From Chondrosia reniformis (taxonomy: Eukaryota > Porifera > Demospongiae > Chondrillida > Chondrillidae), in NCBI GenBank assembly GCA_947172415.1, contig OX359197.1, forward strand, positions 5,705,673-5,769,672: a stretch of 64,000 nt of DNA, written 5' to 3'. Below, one piece after another: positions 33,894 through 49,500 of this stretch (positions are counted from its first letter, which is position 1; every line of letters starts with the position of its first letter). The notes below the pieces were generated by a model. That model did not search any database, was not told the origin of the DNA, and saw only the letters and a program-made list of their open reading frames with translations. Position numbers and translations under genes: made by a program.

Positions 33894-34418
33894 CTTCGAC
33901 CACCGCAACACGTGTAGGATGAAATATCACGTGACTAGCAGCTGATTAGTTTGGCGGCTATGCTGTAATGCTGTAGTTCGGAAATTGTATGCTTTGAACT
34001 GGTGATAGACTTAGAGCGATGCTCTTATCATTATTGATCGCATACCTTACATACCACGCATTGTCGCAAGTATAGGAGTGGTAGAACTTCCTACTTAACT
34101 TGAAGCGTGTAGGAAATGTTATACAACCCTACTCTGAAGTATTCATATTTCATAGTGACTGGTAAAGGGTACATGTTAGTCAGTCGAGTAGCATTTGAAG
34201 GAACATAGATGGCAGATGATAGCACAAGTTTAACGGAATGACGAAACAGGTTGGCTGTGTGGGCTGGCTTAGAGATTTTAGAGGACGCATTCCATCATGC
34301 ACTTGTAAGTCTTCTTTCATTACTGAAATTCCTTGTACTTCTTTAAGTAGCAGAGCATGCGGATGATGACACTATACTGATCTGCACAGCCTTACCCAGA
34401 GTCGATTGAGTGCGAGCT
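33894..34418. promoter_or_regulatory. Bidirectional intergenic region between eEF1B and the Calx-beta gene
   Basis: 525 bp separate the two divergently transcribed start codons, so it should hold promoters for both. For the Calx-beta gene a 5' UTR intron is suggested by a GTAAGT donor near 34303 and a TCTGCACAG acceptor ending at 34389. I see no clear TATA box. Confidence 0.4.
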
Positions 34419-34542
34419 ATGATGGCTGTGAAGAGATCAGCCCTTGAGCATAGGTCTAGCTGTGCCTTCAGACCGTCTCTGCTAGTGTTTTTAATTGGCA
34501 GTTCCCATCTCTTTCTCTTTGTATCGGGTCAAACTGTGATAA
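34419..34542 (+). CDS. Calx-beta protein exon 1: signal peptide
   Basis: Tandem ATGs (34419, 34422), a basic start ([14 protein letters not shown]), then a 17-residue hydrophobic core ending VSGQT. The donor GTGAGT comes after phase 1 and joins exon 34820 (NPTVLISF). The long n-region is slightly unusual for a signal peptide. Confidence 0.75.
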
Positions 34543-37500
34543 GTGAGTTGCATTAAATGATAAGTGTTAGATATCTCATGCAGCACAAGCCATAGCAGAT
34601 ATATTAGCTATGTCCCATTATCCACAGTTTATACCTCCTAGCATTGTCATAATTAAACCAAGCTTATCTCTCTCTTTTTAGTTTTTTTTACATTTTACTT
34701 TATTTATCTTTTGTACTGTTTTAATTGTTTAATCAAAAAGTCAGGTCCCCTCTATACAATAATCAACAGCAAAATGTATGTCTAGGTGCTGCTACGTATA
34801 TCCTATTCTGTCCCTGTAGACCCCACAGTTCTGATATCATTCCAGCAGAGCAATTATGCAGTAAATGAAGCAGACGGTAATTTAAAAGTTACTTTGATAG
34901 CAACCAACTTGGCTACGCTGGAGTTCAAAGGTAGTATTAATGTCACCATTAGAACATCTCCCCCTCTTTCACCGGAACAAAGACCAGCTACTCTGTTTGA
35001 TAGTAAGTTCATACACTTGCACGACTCTGAGTCTGAGCTCCTGTGTCTCTTGTGTGTGTATCTCATTTTTGTATTTCTATTTTAGCTATTGGAGGAGATT
35101 ATACCTTGACTGGAGACCTCTCAAACGATTCAACTACTATCATTTCCTTCACTGAGGGTGTGACAACTGTTGATCATACTTTGATAATAGTCGGTGATAA
35201 TGTTTATGAGGGTAATGAAGTGTTTATTTTAGAGATTGTCGACATTAAGGTGCCAGACAGTGTGATGGCAGATGTCATTATAGGTATACAGGACAAGGCT
35301 GAAGTTATCATAATTGATGATGACAGTGAGTAGGGGATATCGAATCATTAACTTTTCCCTTTATCAATACAATCTCTTAATTGTACACTATACTGTGACA
35401 CAATGTTTAGTTGTGTGTACTGTATTTACATTTCTTTGCTTTGCTTTAGTCCTAGCTGTGAAATTCCAGACTGCAGCTGTGACCGTAAAAGAAGGGTCAT
35501 TTGTAGACCTTATGGGAGAGACATCTGAGAGCCCTTTTGTAGTGCCATTTGACATAGGAGTCATTTGTTTTCCAATTAGAGCCTCCGGTATCAAATCTGG
35601 TAAGGCGATGGGGATATTTGCATACCTTGCTAGCTATTAGGTCTAACTTTTCTCTCATAAGTACACTGTAGTCCTAGAAATAGCGAAAATGTCTTGAAAT
35701 ATTTTTTGATTTGGTGTTATTGACATTCAAATACGTAGCTGGACTATTTGAAACACTACAATAGAGCTCCCAATATTAAGTTATATATATATATATACAG
35801 TAGAGGTCCCAAATTATGTGTCCTCGTGTATATATATGTATGTATATACGTAGTAATGATTCTGCAGTTTCCCAAGGCCTTTAAGTTAACATTGCATCTT
35901 GTTTCCTCAGCTTTGATTCAAGAGGATTACACTCACAAATCAGACCTATTTCTGTTTTTTGATCGCGTGGGCCTGCCTCCTCCAGTAGTGTCTTCGACTC
36001 AGGCTAGAGTGAGGGCTAAAGCTGATGGCTGTGTCGAAGGACCAGAGTCCTTTCTATGTGCTCTCCAGTTGAGCATTGCTGAAGACGACCAGCTACAGTC
36101 TGTTGACCCTGATACTGTTACTGTGACAATAATGGATAGCGATTGTAAGCAATCACATCACGTCTCAAATTGTATTAAATTAAACTTATAAATTGATACT
36201 AATACAATTAAAGTTTTCTTTCAAATAAAGTATGTATTTCCTATGGACATATCCATCAATTTACACTATTTTCTTAATTACACACAGCTTTAAAGGTTGA
36301 ATGGGATAGAGAAGTATACGAAGTAGAAGAGGATGATGGCATTGTAAACCTAATTTTGCAGGCACAACAGCCCTTTTCAATCAACTTTACCCTTCCTGCT
36401 ACACCTCAAGCAGCCAGCACTCTTATGATAGCCGGAATGCAGTACAATGCAGCCATTGCCTCAGCTGGTGAGCTCATTTAGTATGTAGAAATGTGACTCT
36501 TTCATGTATATCCTCTGGACGCAACGCAGGAACACTCACGGGAGATTACAAGTTTGACATTGTCGACTACTTCTTTTCGGCAAACTGCAAAGTACTTATT
36601 ACATCAGTTCCAGGCCAACTTGCAATTGAAGACGATGATGTCTTGGAAGGTGATGAAATCTTTGAGGTACAGTTTACAATTCCCGGTGGCATTATGGATG
36701 AGTTCCCGATAAGTAAAGGAAATCGTACAACAGCTTTTGTTGTCATTAAAGACAATGATTGTAAGCTTTAGGCATATGTAGCACCATCTCTTGATCTAAT
36801 GAGGAAATTAACTGTCCACATGTAGTTGTTACAGTCAGTTTTGCCAATGACTCATGCCTTGTGGCAGAAGAGGATGGAGTTATTGAAATTACACTGAAAA
36901 TTGAAGGAAAATTCTTAGTTAACTTTTCAGTAACAGTTGAATGTTCACCTGTCTCTGCAGGTACACATAAATCAGTGCATTTAATTGTACATGCATGTAC
37001 TTACTGGCTGTCAGTTGATATATATATATAGACTACGTACGTATGATCGGATTTTAGCAAGAGGATTAAAATTACAATGCAATTGTTAGTGTGTATTGTA
37101 GGGTGACATTCTAGTTCATTCATGGATCTAGTTACTTATAATTGAGCTATCAACAACATTAATTTGATGAAACCAAAAACCTTTTTTATTATTGATTTAT
37201 GAGTTAAAGACATGGAATAGGGTAGCCATATTTCATTAATTACAGGCTTGATCCATAGGAAATTCATGTCTTAAAATATGTCACCATTTTCCTATTTACT
37301 GTAACTAGCTATTCTTAATATTCTGTGTATACGTTTCACAGTAACTACATATACGTACGTATACATATGTATACTTATGTTTATATATACTGATAGTGTA
37401 TATTTTTGTTGTCTCAGATATAGATGATGCTGAACTGGTTAACATTACTGTTAATGTCTCTCCTTTGACAAATGCACTATTTGCTGAGAATATTCCCAAT

Positions 37501-40500
37501 GTCACCATTGTTAACCCTTTCTCTGTTGTTCTGAAAGATGATGATAAAGTGGAAAATGATGAGATGTTTACATGTGCAATCATTGAGGCCTCGCATGATG
37601 GAGTTCGAATATCAAGCAGCAATAATGAGTCTTCACTACACTGCACTATAGTGGATACAGACAGTGAGTGCCTCTATTCTATGTTGTCTTCAGTATCTTT
37701 GTTGGCAGTTCATCTTTAGTCTTTTGAAAGTCTAGAGACATACGTAGTTGTTTTCTTGATAATTGGATGTTTCAATCCTGGGGATCTTCTACAGTGATTT
37801 AGGAATCCCAGGATCGAAATGTCACAGTTAGAAGAAATTCCCATCATCTAATTGCCTCTTTAATCATTTTGAAGCTTTAAATTCCCTGTTTACTTTGGGG
37901 AAGGAAATATCTCCTTATAAATATTAAGATGATCTTAATTATATTTATTGATTTAGTATCAACTGCATATACGTAGGTGTTCAAGAATGTAATTATATAG
38001 GTATATATTTGTGTATATATACATTCTCTTTATATATCCCAATGTCCTTATGTAATATATAAAACTTGGTTCAGGTGTAAGGTTGGTGTCCAGTAGATGT
38101 TGACCTATGTGCTTAGAAAAAATCTGTTATGAATTTATTACTATGGAAATCCTGCATACCACACCTTTAAATATGGGCAAGGCAGTTCAGTTGTCTGTTC
38201 ATTGAAAAGTATTCAATAACCATTCCACATCTCTTAGTAGTATATACATACCTACACCTGTTTACCAAAGTATAGTGCCAAATAGGACAAACGGACAAAC
38301 TATATAGTATATACGTACGTACACCTGTTTACCAAAGTATAGTGCCAAATAGGACAAACAGACAAACTATATAGTATATACGTACACCTGTTTACCAAAG
38401 TATAGGGCCAAATAGGACAAACGGACAATCTATAGTATATACATACCTACACCTGTTTACTAAAGTATAGACCAAATATGACCAACTATTATAGCATATA
38501 TGTTGAAAAGGGATGGGATTCAGGTAACCCAGTATATATACACATCTGACAATAATTAACTAATACCAGCTATTTCTTGAAATAAAACCTCTTTACTAAT
38601 TAGATTATATTTCTTTCACACATTAAAGATTCTGGGAGTGCTTCTTAATGTAAAGCATTTTAATTGCTCAAATTACCTCTAACCCCAAAAAAGCATATAT
38701 TTGATTATACAATTAAATACTTCTTTCACAATATGGCCAGCACCGTATTTGTTTAATTAAATTTTTGGTTTATTATACCCTCCAAATCATTAGTCTTATT
38801 TTCAACTGAAACTTGACAGACTAGAGACAAAGTGTAAATGATTAAGAAATAAGGTGTTCTTTAAGACCGTAATGTATCCATATATGGAACGGCCATAATA
38901 TGAATGATTATGATGTAATGGCAGCTCTACATCTACCTAACGGTATGTATCTATACCTTCCTCATCAGTGAAAACAGAACCCACATTTATTTATAATGAT
39001 TCAAGCACAGATTGTTCTAATATGGTGTTGCCATTGACCTTACCCCTTGACCCGCCCTGTTCTGGTATTCTTAATCATCTTGTTGTCATGGTAAGTCATG
39101 TTGTTTGTGAAATCAACTGGCAGTGAAACTGTGTGCATGATACTGACCAGTTGACATCATTGTCTATTGTCAAGTTTGGTTTCCAAGAAGCAACATAAAA
39201 GTTATCACTGAGGAGGTCATCCTTGTAGGTTCTCTATACATCATAATGTAGTGAAACTATCACATTGAAAAGGTCAGTATCTCAAGGCTGTAAGAGTTAT
39301 AAAACTGTTTGTAAAATGGTATCTGTTAGCAGTAAGTAGACACAAAGCCCTATAATCTTACTGATTGAGTGAGCTTAGTAATTTTCCTCAATGTTTTGTA
39401 GTGTTTGATATAAGACTGAATACATCACATGAAGTTAATTGCCTAAAGCCTGTACAAAGGCTACCAATCGATCAGTCAATTGGCCAGTTGATGTAATATC
39501 TTCCAGTGATTATTATTTAATATATTCACTCTCCATGAGAGCCAATCCAATGAATAAATGCTGCATTTACTGTATAAAGATAGGACTTTGAAGTACATTG
39601 TTATTAAATGGTGTTTCTGTATGCACCTTATGCACTTCAGTCAATGGACAACTTCTTTCCTGAGTAAAAGGTGATTGGGTGTTTCTGTGTACACATGGTT
39701 ACAGCCAGGCTGCTCTGGGATTGGTTCTGATTTCAAATTTAAATTATTAATTGAAGAAACATGGTACTTGTATACAGATAGTGCTAGTACCTTGTTAAGC
39801 TTTGAATCCCATCCAATGCAAGAATAATCCAATTACCACTTTCCTGTAGAAATGGCTGACGTGCATATACCTATATAGTGCAAGTTACAATATACTAAGG
39901 TAATCTATATAAGGCTAATGAATAGGAAAGACTATATATAAGTCTTCTTTGATCTCGGTATAAAGGGAAACCCCAGTATAGAGCTTTGGATGAGGATTCA
40001 GTTAGAAATTCCTTTATTCCTTCCTCCATTGGTGCATGCTCATATGTTATATCTATGCTCTCCCTTAGAAATTGGAATTGGAAGTTACATATAATTACTC
40101 TAGTTACATTTCCACATTTTTCAGGCTAACTACAATTATGCAGATAGTAATGTACGTACATAGCTATAGATGTACTGTACTTATATACATACTGGTCATA
40201 TATACAGTAAGTTGTATTACACAGCAATGTACACGCAACCTATGATGAATATTTACTTATGTATATGATAGTTTTGTGTCCTAATTTCTGATTATTACCT
40301 ATCAATGTATTTCATTTATTGTCTATATTATTTTGTGATTGGCACAATTGGGTCATGTAACCTACGTATAATTACTAGTTTTTCAAATATGTGTGTGATT
40401 ACTAGTTTTTCAAATATGTGTGTGATTACTAGTTTTTCAAATATGTGTGTGATTTAATAGTTTCAAGTCTACAATTAGTTTTTCCCATGCTTCACCTAAC

Positions 40501-43500
40501 AACTCAAGTACACCTACCCACAATTATGAGGATGCCCTTGTTATTATGCAATGATTAAATGAAGAGGTTATATTTGGTGCAAAAGGCTAAGAAAAGTTTT
40601 AAGCCTGCCTGATAATGGGTAGATTCTGTGAGGCCTTTCTACAATTAACCAAAAACAGCCTCCAGCGTCTGATAGCCAGTCTAGATCCTGAACTACCACC
40701 AAGTCCCACAATTCTTCTGGAATTGGTGTTGGAGATCGATGTGGTCCACTTTTTATTGTGTCTCCTTGTTGACTGTGTTGCTGTGCCTATATTATACAAA
40801 GACTAGATGTGGATGCCTATTATGCAATGGTTAGATACAGTAGCTTATTTGTCTAGTAATATCCTCCAAACAAACTACGTATGACACTTTAGAAGTGTAA
40901 ATTTCTACAACCTTTGTACTGCTTTCTCAAATAAACGCATTCTTGTAATTGTTCGCCTTTTAGGTAGACCTTACGCCAAATTCACATAGTTTGATTTATT
41001 ATCTATCAGTTTTTAAAGCAAACAGATATGAAGGGAATGAGCCTGATAAAGATATAGAATGGATAAACAACATTCCACTATGAGGCAATGGTCTCTAATT
41101 TCTAATCTCCTAACCAGCCATTACCAATTAGTAAATCTACTTATTATCATTTTGAAGGGTAATTCTTAGGAAATATTTAATCTTTTATGTCTATACAATA
41201 CATTATGGTTACACATTGCCACCACTGGTCTAGACATTTGAGGATTCTGTAGTTATTGTGTATGTCATTTTGTTTGAACCCTTTGCATACGCCCTCTGAA
41301 TTCCAAGTTGTCCTGTCTCTGTAAAAGAATTACAAAATTTGAATGAATAAGATATTTTATACCTTTAAATTTACAACCTGTGAAAACAGTCTTATTGCCA
41401 TCAAGTGTTTTTAATAAACCCAGTCAGACTAAAAATAGATTACCAGATAGTGCATACATACATTCTGGCTGAAAGGGAATAACAATTTAGTTGTTATCCA
41501 AGATTTACCCATAATGTATGCATTAAGAAGAAGTCTTTGTAGCTGTTGGTGTAGACATGGTTACGACTATCAATGTATACATTCTTTAGGTATCCGAGGG
41601 AAGTTTAGACTAAGCTTATTATGTGGTACCTGTAGCTGGATGACGTATACTGTGATATCACAGATTTTTTTATCTATACTAAGTAATATATGTAGATATA
41701 GTCTATGTCTGACTCAACATACTACACTGTAGTTAAAGTCAGTGATGACTACTTTTTTACTTTATTTTCTTAAGATTTCTGGTAGGTAGATCATCTACTA
41801 ACTTTCTACATTTTTCATCTCTTCTTATGATGCAGAAATAACAGTAGCCTTTTCTCAGACACTCTACAATTCTAGTGAGGGTCAGGGATATGCCACAGTT
41901 CAAGTGGTTGTATTGGAGGGACAACTGTCAATTCCTGTGACTGTGCAAGTGTTTACCTCAGATCTCACAAATACGTCAAACTTTCTGCCTGCATCTGGTG
42001 AGTGTTTGAAAGCTATGAAATGTAATAAAGCAAATCTTAGTGTCACATCTCAAAACAATACATGTATGTACATCTGGGAATTTCACCCTTCATCAGTGAT
42101 CCATTGTCCTCTTAATCTTTTGTGAGTCCTTGGCTCTCCATGTTTACTGGCACCTTTTATACAAATATTGGCGCCAACAGTTGAGATTAGATTCCCCTGG
42201 TTGAGCAGCTGGATATCATATGTTAAAGAACTCTGAACGTCTTATGGACCAACTTAATAGAATAAGGATTTCTTTTAACTGCGTCGAACTTATCTTTGGA
42301 AAGGGTCATCTTTCGACTTTGGGAGCGTCTAGAGACGCAGTTTTTTTAGTTCTTCTTTCTGCCAAACGTTTCGACTCTGGGGGTCTTCTTCAGTGCAAAG
42401 ATATGGACCAACTTATTGACTTAGTTTGCCATCAAAGCAGCTTGTAACTACGTATGTATTATTGTTGTTATTATTATTATTTTTATTATTATACAAATTG
42501 TATAAATAATAATAATATGAAATGATAAGGGGTGCTTGTTGCAATCATTGAAATTGATAATCATTTTGAACATCAATAACACTTAATTATTGAACAGTTT
42601 TGATCCATAGGTCTTCATCAGTAATAATAGGTACCATTACCTTTTAAGGACCTCTGTATGTCTTATGCGTATCAGGTGTATACGTTTAAGAAGGTATGTA
42701 TGAAATGTATACATATAAGTGTCAGATAGGCCTGACAATGATGTACACACTTAAAGTGAATCTGGTTGGTATTTTAGAAGTGTGTTTACAGTATTATCTA
42801 GTCCTAGTTCCATGGGAACACTTAGAGAATGCCTTCTTGGAAACCATTTAATAGAAAGAATAGCCTACCTATGTCAAAAATGATTTGTTCTTGAGGAAAT
42901 ATTTGATCATCAAAGCTAAGGTTTCTGTTTCACAACCAGCAGAAATATCATGTCTCTATTCTCATTTGTGACTTATTAGCTGGTCTGGATTATACAGCTC
43001 TTGTTGGCCATCAGTTAACCTTTCAACCCGGACAAAATGCCATCAGCTTCAACATCTCCATCATGGATGACCTAGTTCCTGAACTGACGGAATACTTTCA
43101 GGTTAATTTGGCTAACTTTGATACCTCAAATGACACTGTTGTGATTGCACAACCATCAACACTTGTTGCAATAGAGAGTCAAGATGGTAGGTAATACATA
43201 TTATGCAATGCTGTTTATATATTTTATAGCATCTGTCTTAACACAATTCTCATTTGATATAATTCAACAGAATTTTAAATATGTCTTTTAAAAGCTGTAC
43301 CTGGTACATATATACTAATACGTAGTTAAGTATGTATATGTATACGTATGTGTAAATAAGGTAATCACTAAAGTTATTATGCCAAACAATGTGTATGTAT
43401 TATACATTGGTATTGTACATATATTATACATCATAATATATTTGTTCAATTATTTGTAGAATTTGTAAGCATTTCATTGGATCAGATAACTTATGATATT

Positions 43501-46500
43501 TTCGAGAGTGAGGAAAGTGTGGAGGTTTGCGTGGCTCTATCTGCTTCCTATTTCCAAGACATAATTGTCTCCTTGGAGCCGACTGCCATTGTTGGAAGTT
43601 AGTTAACAGACATACTGCTCAGTTCATTCAATCCACACATACTCACTAGCACTTTATGGCTGCATAACTAGGAAATTCTCAATCTTGGTCACATAACCAG
43701 ATGGTTGTTCTAGAATGTTGCTCATTCTTGGGAACACAGCACTTTCAACTTCTCTATATACACACCCCCACAGTATTTACTGTATGTACACATTGTAATA
43801 TAATACTCTGGCTTTATATGTACTGTACGTACGTACATACGTACATAACTTGCCTATATAAACCGTACATTTACATGTATATAAGTACAGTATATCATTC
43901 TAGGTCATTTAATGATAACTGCTCTCTCTTCTTTGTTCTCGTAGACCCTGAATATGTGGCCATCAGTAAGTATATATTCTCTCTTTATGTATATACGTAT
44001 ATTGTTTTAATGTCTTGAGAATGTGTATGTATATACGTATATACATACATACGATAAATGTGTATGTTTTCATAATATATATGTGAGTATAATTTCATGT
44101 TTGATTGCTGTTTGTATACTGTACATACATAGGTGCAGACTTTGATGATGCAATATTACAGATAACGGTTCCATCTGGCTCAACGGGTGGTTGTGCTAGC
44201 ATTGACATAGTAGATGATGCATTAGTTGAGAGAACTGAAAACTTCACTGTAGAATTTACATACACCGGAGCTCAGGAAGGTGTGACATTTTCAGGAGGAT
44301 CGTTGGCTACAGTGAATATCAAAAATGATGACAGTGAGTTAGCATTCACTACTAGAGTGTAGAAGTCTAATTGAATCAGCATAAAGGAAGATAATAGAGG
44401 CATTTATTGGTATGACTAATAGCTATGTATCTTCCATATTTCCACTTTGTACATATTGTGGTATCCCATGACAACATGCTATCATTTAATTGTTCCCATA
44501 GCTCTCCTTCTGATGTTTGATCCATCAATGCATACCTTCATAGAGGGTGTTGGTCAAGTAAATTTCACCATAGTAGCCTCTAGTCTGGCATCTTTTGATT
44601 ACAATTTTATTGTTACTGCTAAAGACATTTCAGCAACTAGTAAGTATTGTTGTTTATTCTGTTCTTTGTGTATCTACACCCTTTAATGTTTTGGTTCTCT
44701 CCCTCTCTCCTATCTTCTCTCCCTTCCCCTCCCTCTCTCTCTCCCTTCCCCTCCCTCTCTTTCCTCACTCCCCCTCCTCCCTCTCTCTCTTATGCTTTCA
44801 CTTGTCCTGTCTCCCCCTCTCATTCACCTTCCCCCTTCCTTTTCTCTGTCTCTTTCCCTTTTTCATCTTAATCTCTCCTTTTCTACATATTCTTACAACA
44901 TTTCAGTTGGACTCGACTATCAGTTTAACTCAACAACAGTCTACTACACTGCTGGTTCAGGAGTGACCATGTTCTTTGTTACTGCCAACATTTTGGGGGA
45001 TAGTATCTTTGAACTGGCAGAAACTTTCAATCTAAACCTCACTACTGACATGAATTTTTTGTCTATGGGTATTATTACTTTAGAGAGTGCCATTGTAACC
45101 ATTCAAGAAGGTGAAAGTAAGTTTCCTGCACAAAGTTAATTATTCAAGCTTCCATTCCAGAATAAACAATTTCTTGAATAATACTTTTCTACTCTTATAA
45201 TATATCATAATGTCCTTTATGTCTTTGCTTTGATCTCTCTAGGTATTGCTGTGTCCTTTGAGACCTCCTCTTACACTGTGAATGAAGGTGGATCTGTGAA
45301 CCTGACCATAGTAACCAATAGTACACTGAGCATGGAGATAGTTGTCACGGTAACTCTAGACCACATCACTACAGAAGGTACGTACGTATATCCACGTAGT
45401 ATGATTCAAGTTCATCTATTTAATTTGAAGCTGTCCGCTTCCTCTATCTTAATAGATGGAGATTATGTTCCTGGCTCTTTCAATGTGACAATTGATCCAG
45501 TGACTGGAGAAGGGGTAGTTACCATAGCAACACTGCCGGATAACATTATTGAAGGCTCTGAGGTCTTCTCTGCCACACTATCTATCCCAGTACCCATACC
45601 TGGAGTAGTTACTGGGGATCCTTCTGTTGCCATGGTTACCATTATTGATAACACCACAGCAGAAGTGCGATTTGTGTCTGACATGTACAGTACGGTGGAA
45701 GGGGACAGTGTTACTTTATTCTTAGAATTGAGTGCTGATTTGGCACCCAATACAACTGTAGAGGTTGTCATAGTAACTGCAGATGGATCAGCCAATGGTG
45801 AGTTTTATATGTACATGTATTATATGTAATTGATGGTTAATTATGACAAAATGTCTATTCTTGTATGATTTAGATGATTCTGACTACACACCTCTTGTGG
45901 CAACAACAGTGCTGTTTACTGGAAGAACTGCTTCTGTGGTTGTCATGACAACAGAAGATGACCAAGTTGAAGGCATTGAAGATTTCCTTGTTAACATTGT
46001 TTCCATTCCAATGTCATCACTTAATTTGGGAATCTCAATTGGAAACCCTTCCACGGCAACAGTAGATATTAATGATGATGACAGTGAGTAGTGTACATAT
46101 ACAAATATAGTCATTTAAGTTTGTTTCCATGGTGATACTGCATCCCAACCAGGTGTTGTTGTGTTCCTGACTATGAATGTGTTTACTGTGAGGGAAGATG
46201 CAGGCTTTGCGAACATCACTATTCAAGCAACAAAAGCAAACTTTGAGGCCTATATTGTGGTAGTCACGGTAACTGAGGGAAGTGCCACAGGTATGCATAA
46301 CTAAAATTTATTACATGATTTCATTCTCCTTAAATCCCTCTTTGATAACCTCTTTCATACTAACTCAATTCTATAGAGGGTAGTGATTATACAGGAAAAC
46401 AGTTCAATGTAACTTTTGGACCTGGTGATTTGGTCAAAATGTTACGAATACCAATTATAGATGATACAATCCTGGAGGTTCAGGAGTCCTTTAGTGTGTC

Positions 46501-49500
46501 CATCAGTCTGCCATCAAATGTCTTCCAAGTTACCACCGGGCTACCTGACAGGGCAGAAGTCAATATTGAAGATGAAGACAGTGAGTGATGGGCCATATTA
46601 CATTAAATAACTCTTTAGCCTTGGTGTTCTTCTTCAGCCGTCACAGTATCACTTTCAACAAGCAGCATTACAGTAGGAGAAGGTGGAAATGTAACAGTAA
46701 CTGTGTTAATCAATGGTGAATCTTCCGTTCCGTTTGACGTGACTATCTCACTGAGTGATATTTCAACAACTGGTAGGGACTATGCCACTTCACCAAGTGA
46801 ACTCTATTAATTATATACTGCTCTATATGTATGTATGCATCTATAGGATCTGCAGATTACATGACTGGGGACTTTCCCTTCACATTTACAATTACACCTG
46901 GACAAACTGAATATAATGTTACCATAGTAACCACAGATGATACAGAGATAGAATGTGACGAATCCTTGATGGCAGACCTAAGTGTCCCTCCGTCCAGCAG
47001 TAGTCTGGGAGTCCAACTGGGGTCACCTTCACAGACTGAAGTGACAATCACGGATGATGATGGACGTAAGTATTACATTAATCTTTTCCACCTCTTTTAT
47101 TGGTGTTTATGCACCTTGCTTTATGCATACCTTACGCTGTTCTACCTGTATCATTCCTTTAGCTGTGTACGTATCATTTGTGTCTGCTGAACACAAAGTG
47201 GAGGAAGGTGGAACTGTGGGGGTTCTACTGAAATGTGAACCAGCTGATTTTGATTTTCAGTTCAATGTGACTCTCATGTTTGTTGATCAAGAAGCCATGG
47301 AAGGGTCGGACTACATAGCCGCACCTGAAGTGGTAACCATCCAATCAAATACAGCCAATCACATGTTTGCAGTGGAAACTGTAGGAGACGATGTAGCAGA
47401 GCTCCTGGAAAGGTTTTCGATCAAACTGACTTCCATTTCTGTGCAAGACTGTGTTGGAGGTCTTGTTGAAATATCAAATGATCTTAACACAACTTTCATC
47501 ACCATTGAAGATGATGACGGTAGATATGAAGATAAAGCTATTGACATGATTGTTCATCATTAATCTTTACTAATTCTGTAGAGCTGATAGTCAGTATAGA
47601 CCCCACAACATTCACTGTAACAGAGGGAGGCGTGGCAACCTTCTCCATAGTAACCAACATTCCTCATGACTTTGAAGTGCAGGTTACCCTAGCAACAGTG
47701 AATGGAACAGCTACAGGTATATACATTTTATATTATGTGAATGAGGAATGCTCTTACTAACACAACTTTGCCTTCCCTATACAGGTGGTGTTGACTTTGG
47801 GACAATAATGACCACAATTGTCCTGCCACCTTCACTTAATACACCCTCCATGGCGACTGTTACTATAGTTACACTACCTGATACAATAGTTGAAGGTTCA
47901 GAAGAATTTACTGTTGTGATATCTAAAAATGATGGAGACCCATTCCAGGTCTCTCCTGATAATGCTACAATTTCAATTTTAGATGATTCTTGTGAGTTAG
48001 TGTATCTATTGCATAACCAACTGGTCAAATTGCATCACTAATATACCTCCCAAACTGTAGCCCTGGTAGTATCGCTAACACAGAGCAGCATTAGTGTCAC
48101 AGAAGGTGGTGACGCTGTGATCACAGTGAGAGTAACTGGTGATTTTAGTGTTCCCTTTGATGTGACAATTTCATTGGAAGATATTACTGCTGAAGGTTAG
48201 TGAGATAAAATTAGTTGTTTGCACACAAAACAATAATTATTGTCTTCTATATTATATATTATATATCATATACATGTTATATACAGTACAGTACATGTCT
48301 TATATATAAATATACGTACATGTCTTATAAACGTACATGTCTGCTATATAAATGTCTATTATATACGTGCATGTCTACTATACATACGTACGTATGTCTA
48401 CTATATACGTAAATATCTATTGTGTACATGTATACATTACTATATGAATGTCTCATGCAGGGTCTATGGATTACGTGAATGGAACTTTTCCCTTCACATT
48501 TACAATTACACCTGGACAAACTGAATATAATGTTACCATAGTAACCACAGATGATACAGAGATAGAATGTGACGAATCCTTGAGGGCAAACCTAAGTGTC
48601 CCTCCATCCAGCAGTAGTCTGGGAGTCCAACTGGGCTCACCTTCACAGACTGAAGTGACAATCACGGATAATGATGGACGTAAGTGAGATTATCAATAAT
48701 CTTACATGCTACATCTCCAACCTGTCCAAAATAAAACCTCCCTAGTCTATTGGTTTAAATTTACACATATCCTTACACTGCATCAGTTGTATGTGGCAAA
48801 AGAGAACATTACATATTCATGATCAGTAGACTTAAGAATAAAAACATTAAAGGATTATTTTGATGGGAGATACAGATAGTAAAAGGCCTACAGGGAACCT
48901 AGTGAGAGCTTTGGATGAGGATACAATATAGTTTTCTCCTTCTCTTCTTCTTCACTGAACCATAATGCAGTTGTTTATATCAACAAATGCTTATGTATGA
49001 AGGAACTCATTTAAATTTAACTATGCTAAAGCTCCTACTCATTTTAATCATTTGTAGGATGCACTGTGACATGTATAGTAGAACCTTCCCTATGTGGTCA
49101 GCTACGTATATTCTATTTGGCTACATTGGGTGACTGACTAGACTATAAAGGTGTATAGACTTCATTCATTTCTCTGTAGAATTTCTTCATGTTTCAACTT
49201 ATTTCATTCAATTTCAATGCCCACGAAGCTAACAATTTCTCCACATTACCTGTCAAGTATATACGTATGTTTGTATTGTATATATTTATGTAGCTCTTGA
49301 AGTCTGTCTCAAAGAGAGGCTTGTTGAGGTGATGGAGGGAGAGAAGGCTAACATCACACTTGTAACTAATTCAGCAGACCACCGCTTGTCATTCACCCTG
49401 ACACTAGCATACAAGGATATGTCTGCTGTTCTGAACAAAGACTACTTAACTTTGACAGACAAAGTTGTCTTTAAACCTGGTCAGCAGGAAGCTACAGTAC

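Noticed and set aside
40599..40806. Opposed small ORFs in the large Calx-beta intron
   Set aside because: No domain, no phase-1 boundaries and no similarity to Calx-beta halves.
42220..42447. 75-codon ORF in the intron of domain 5
   Set aside because: Lies on a family A dispersed repeat that recurs at 55325.
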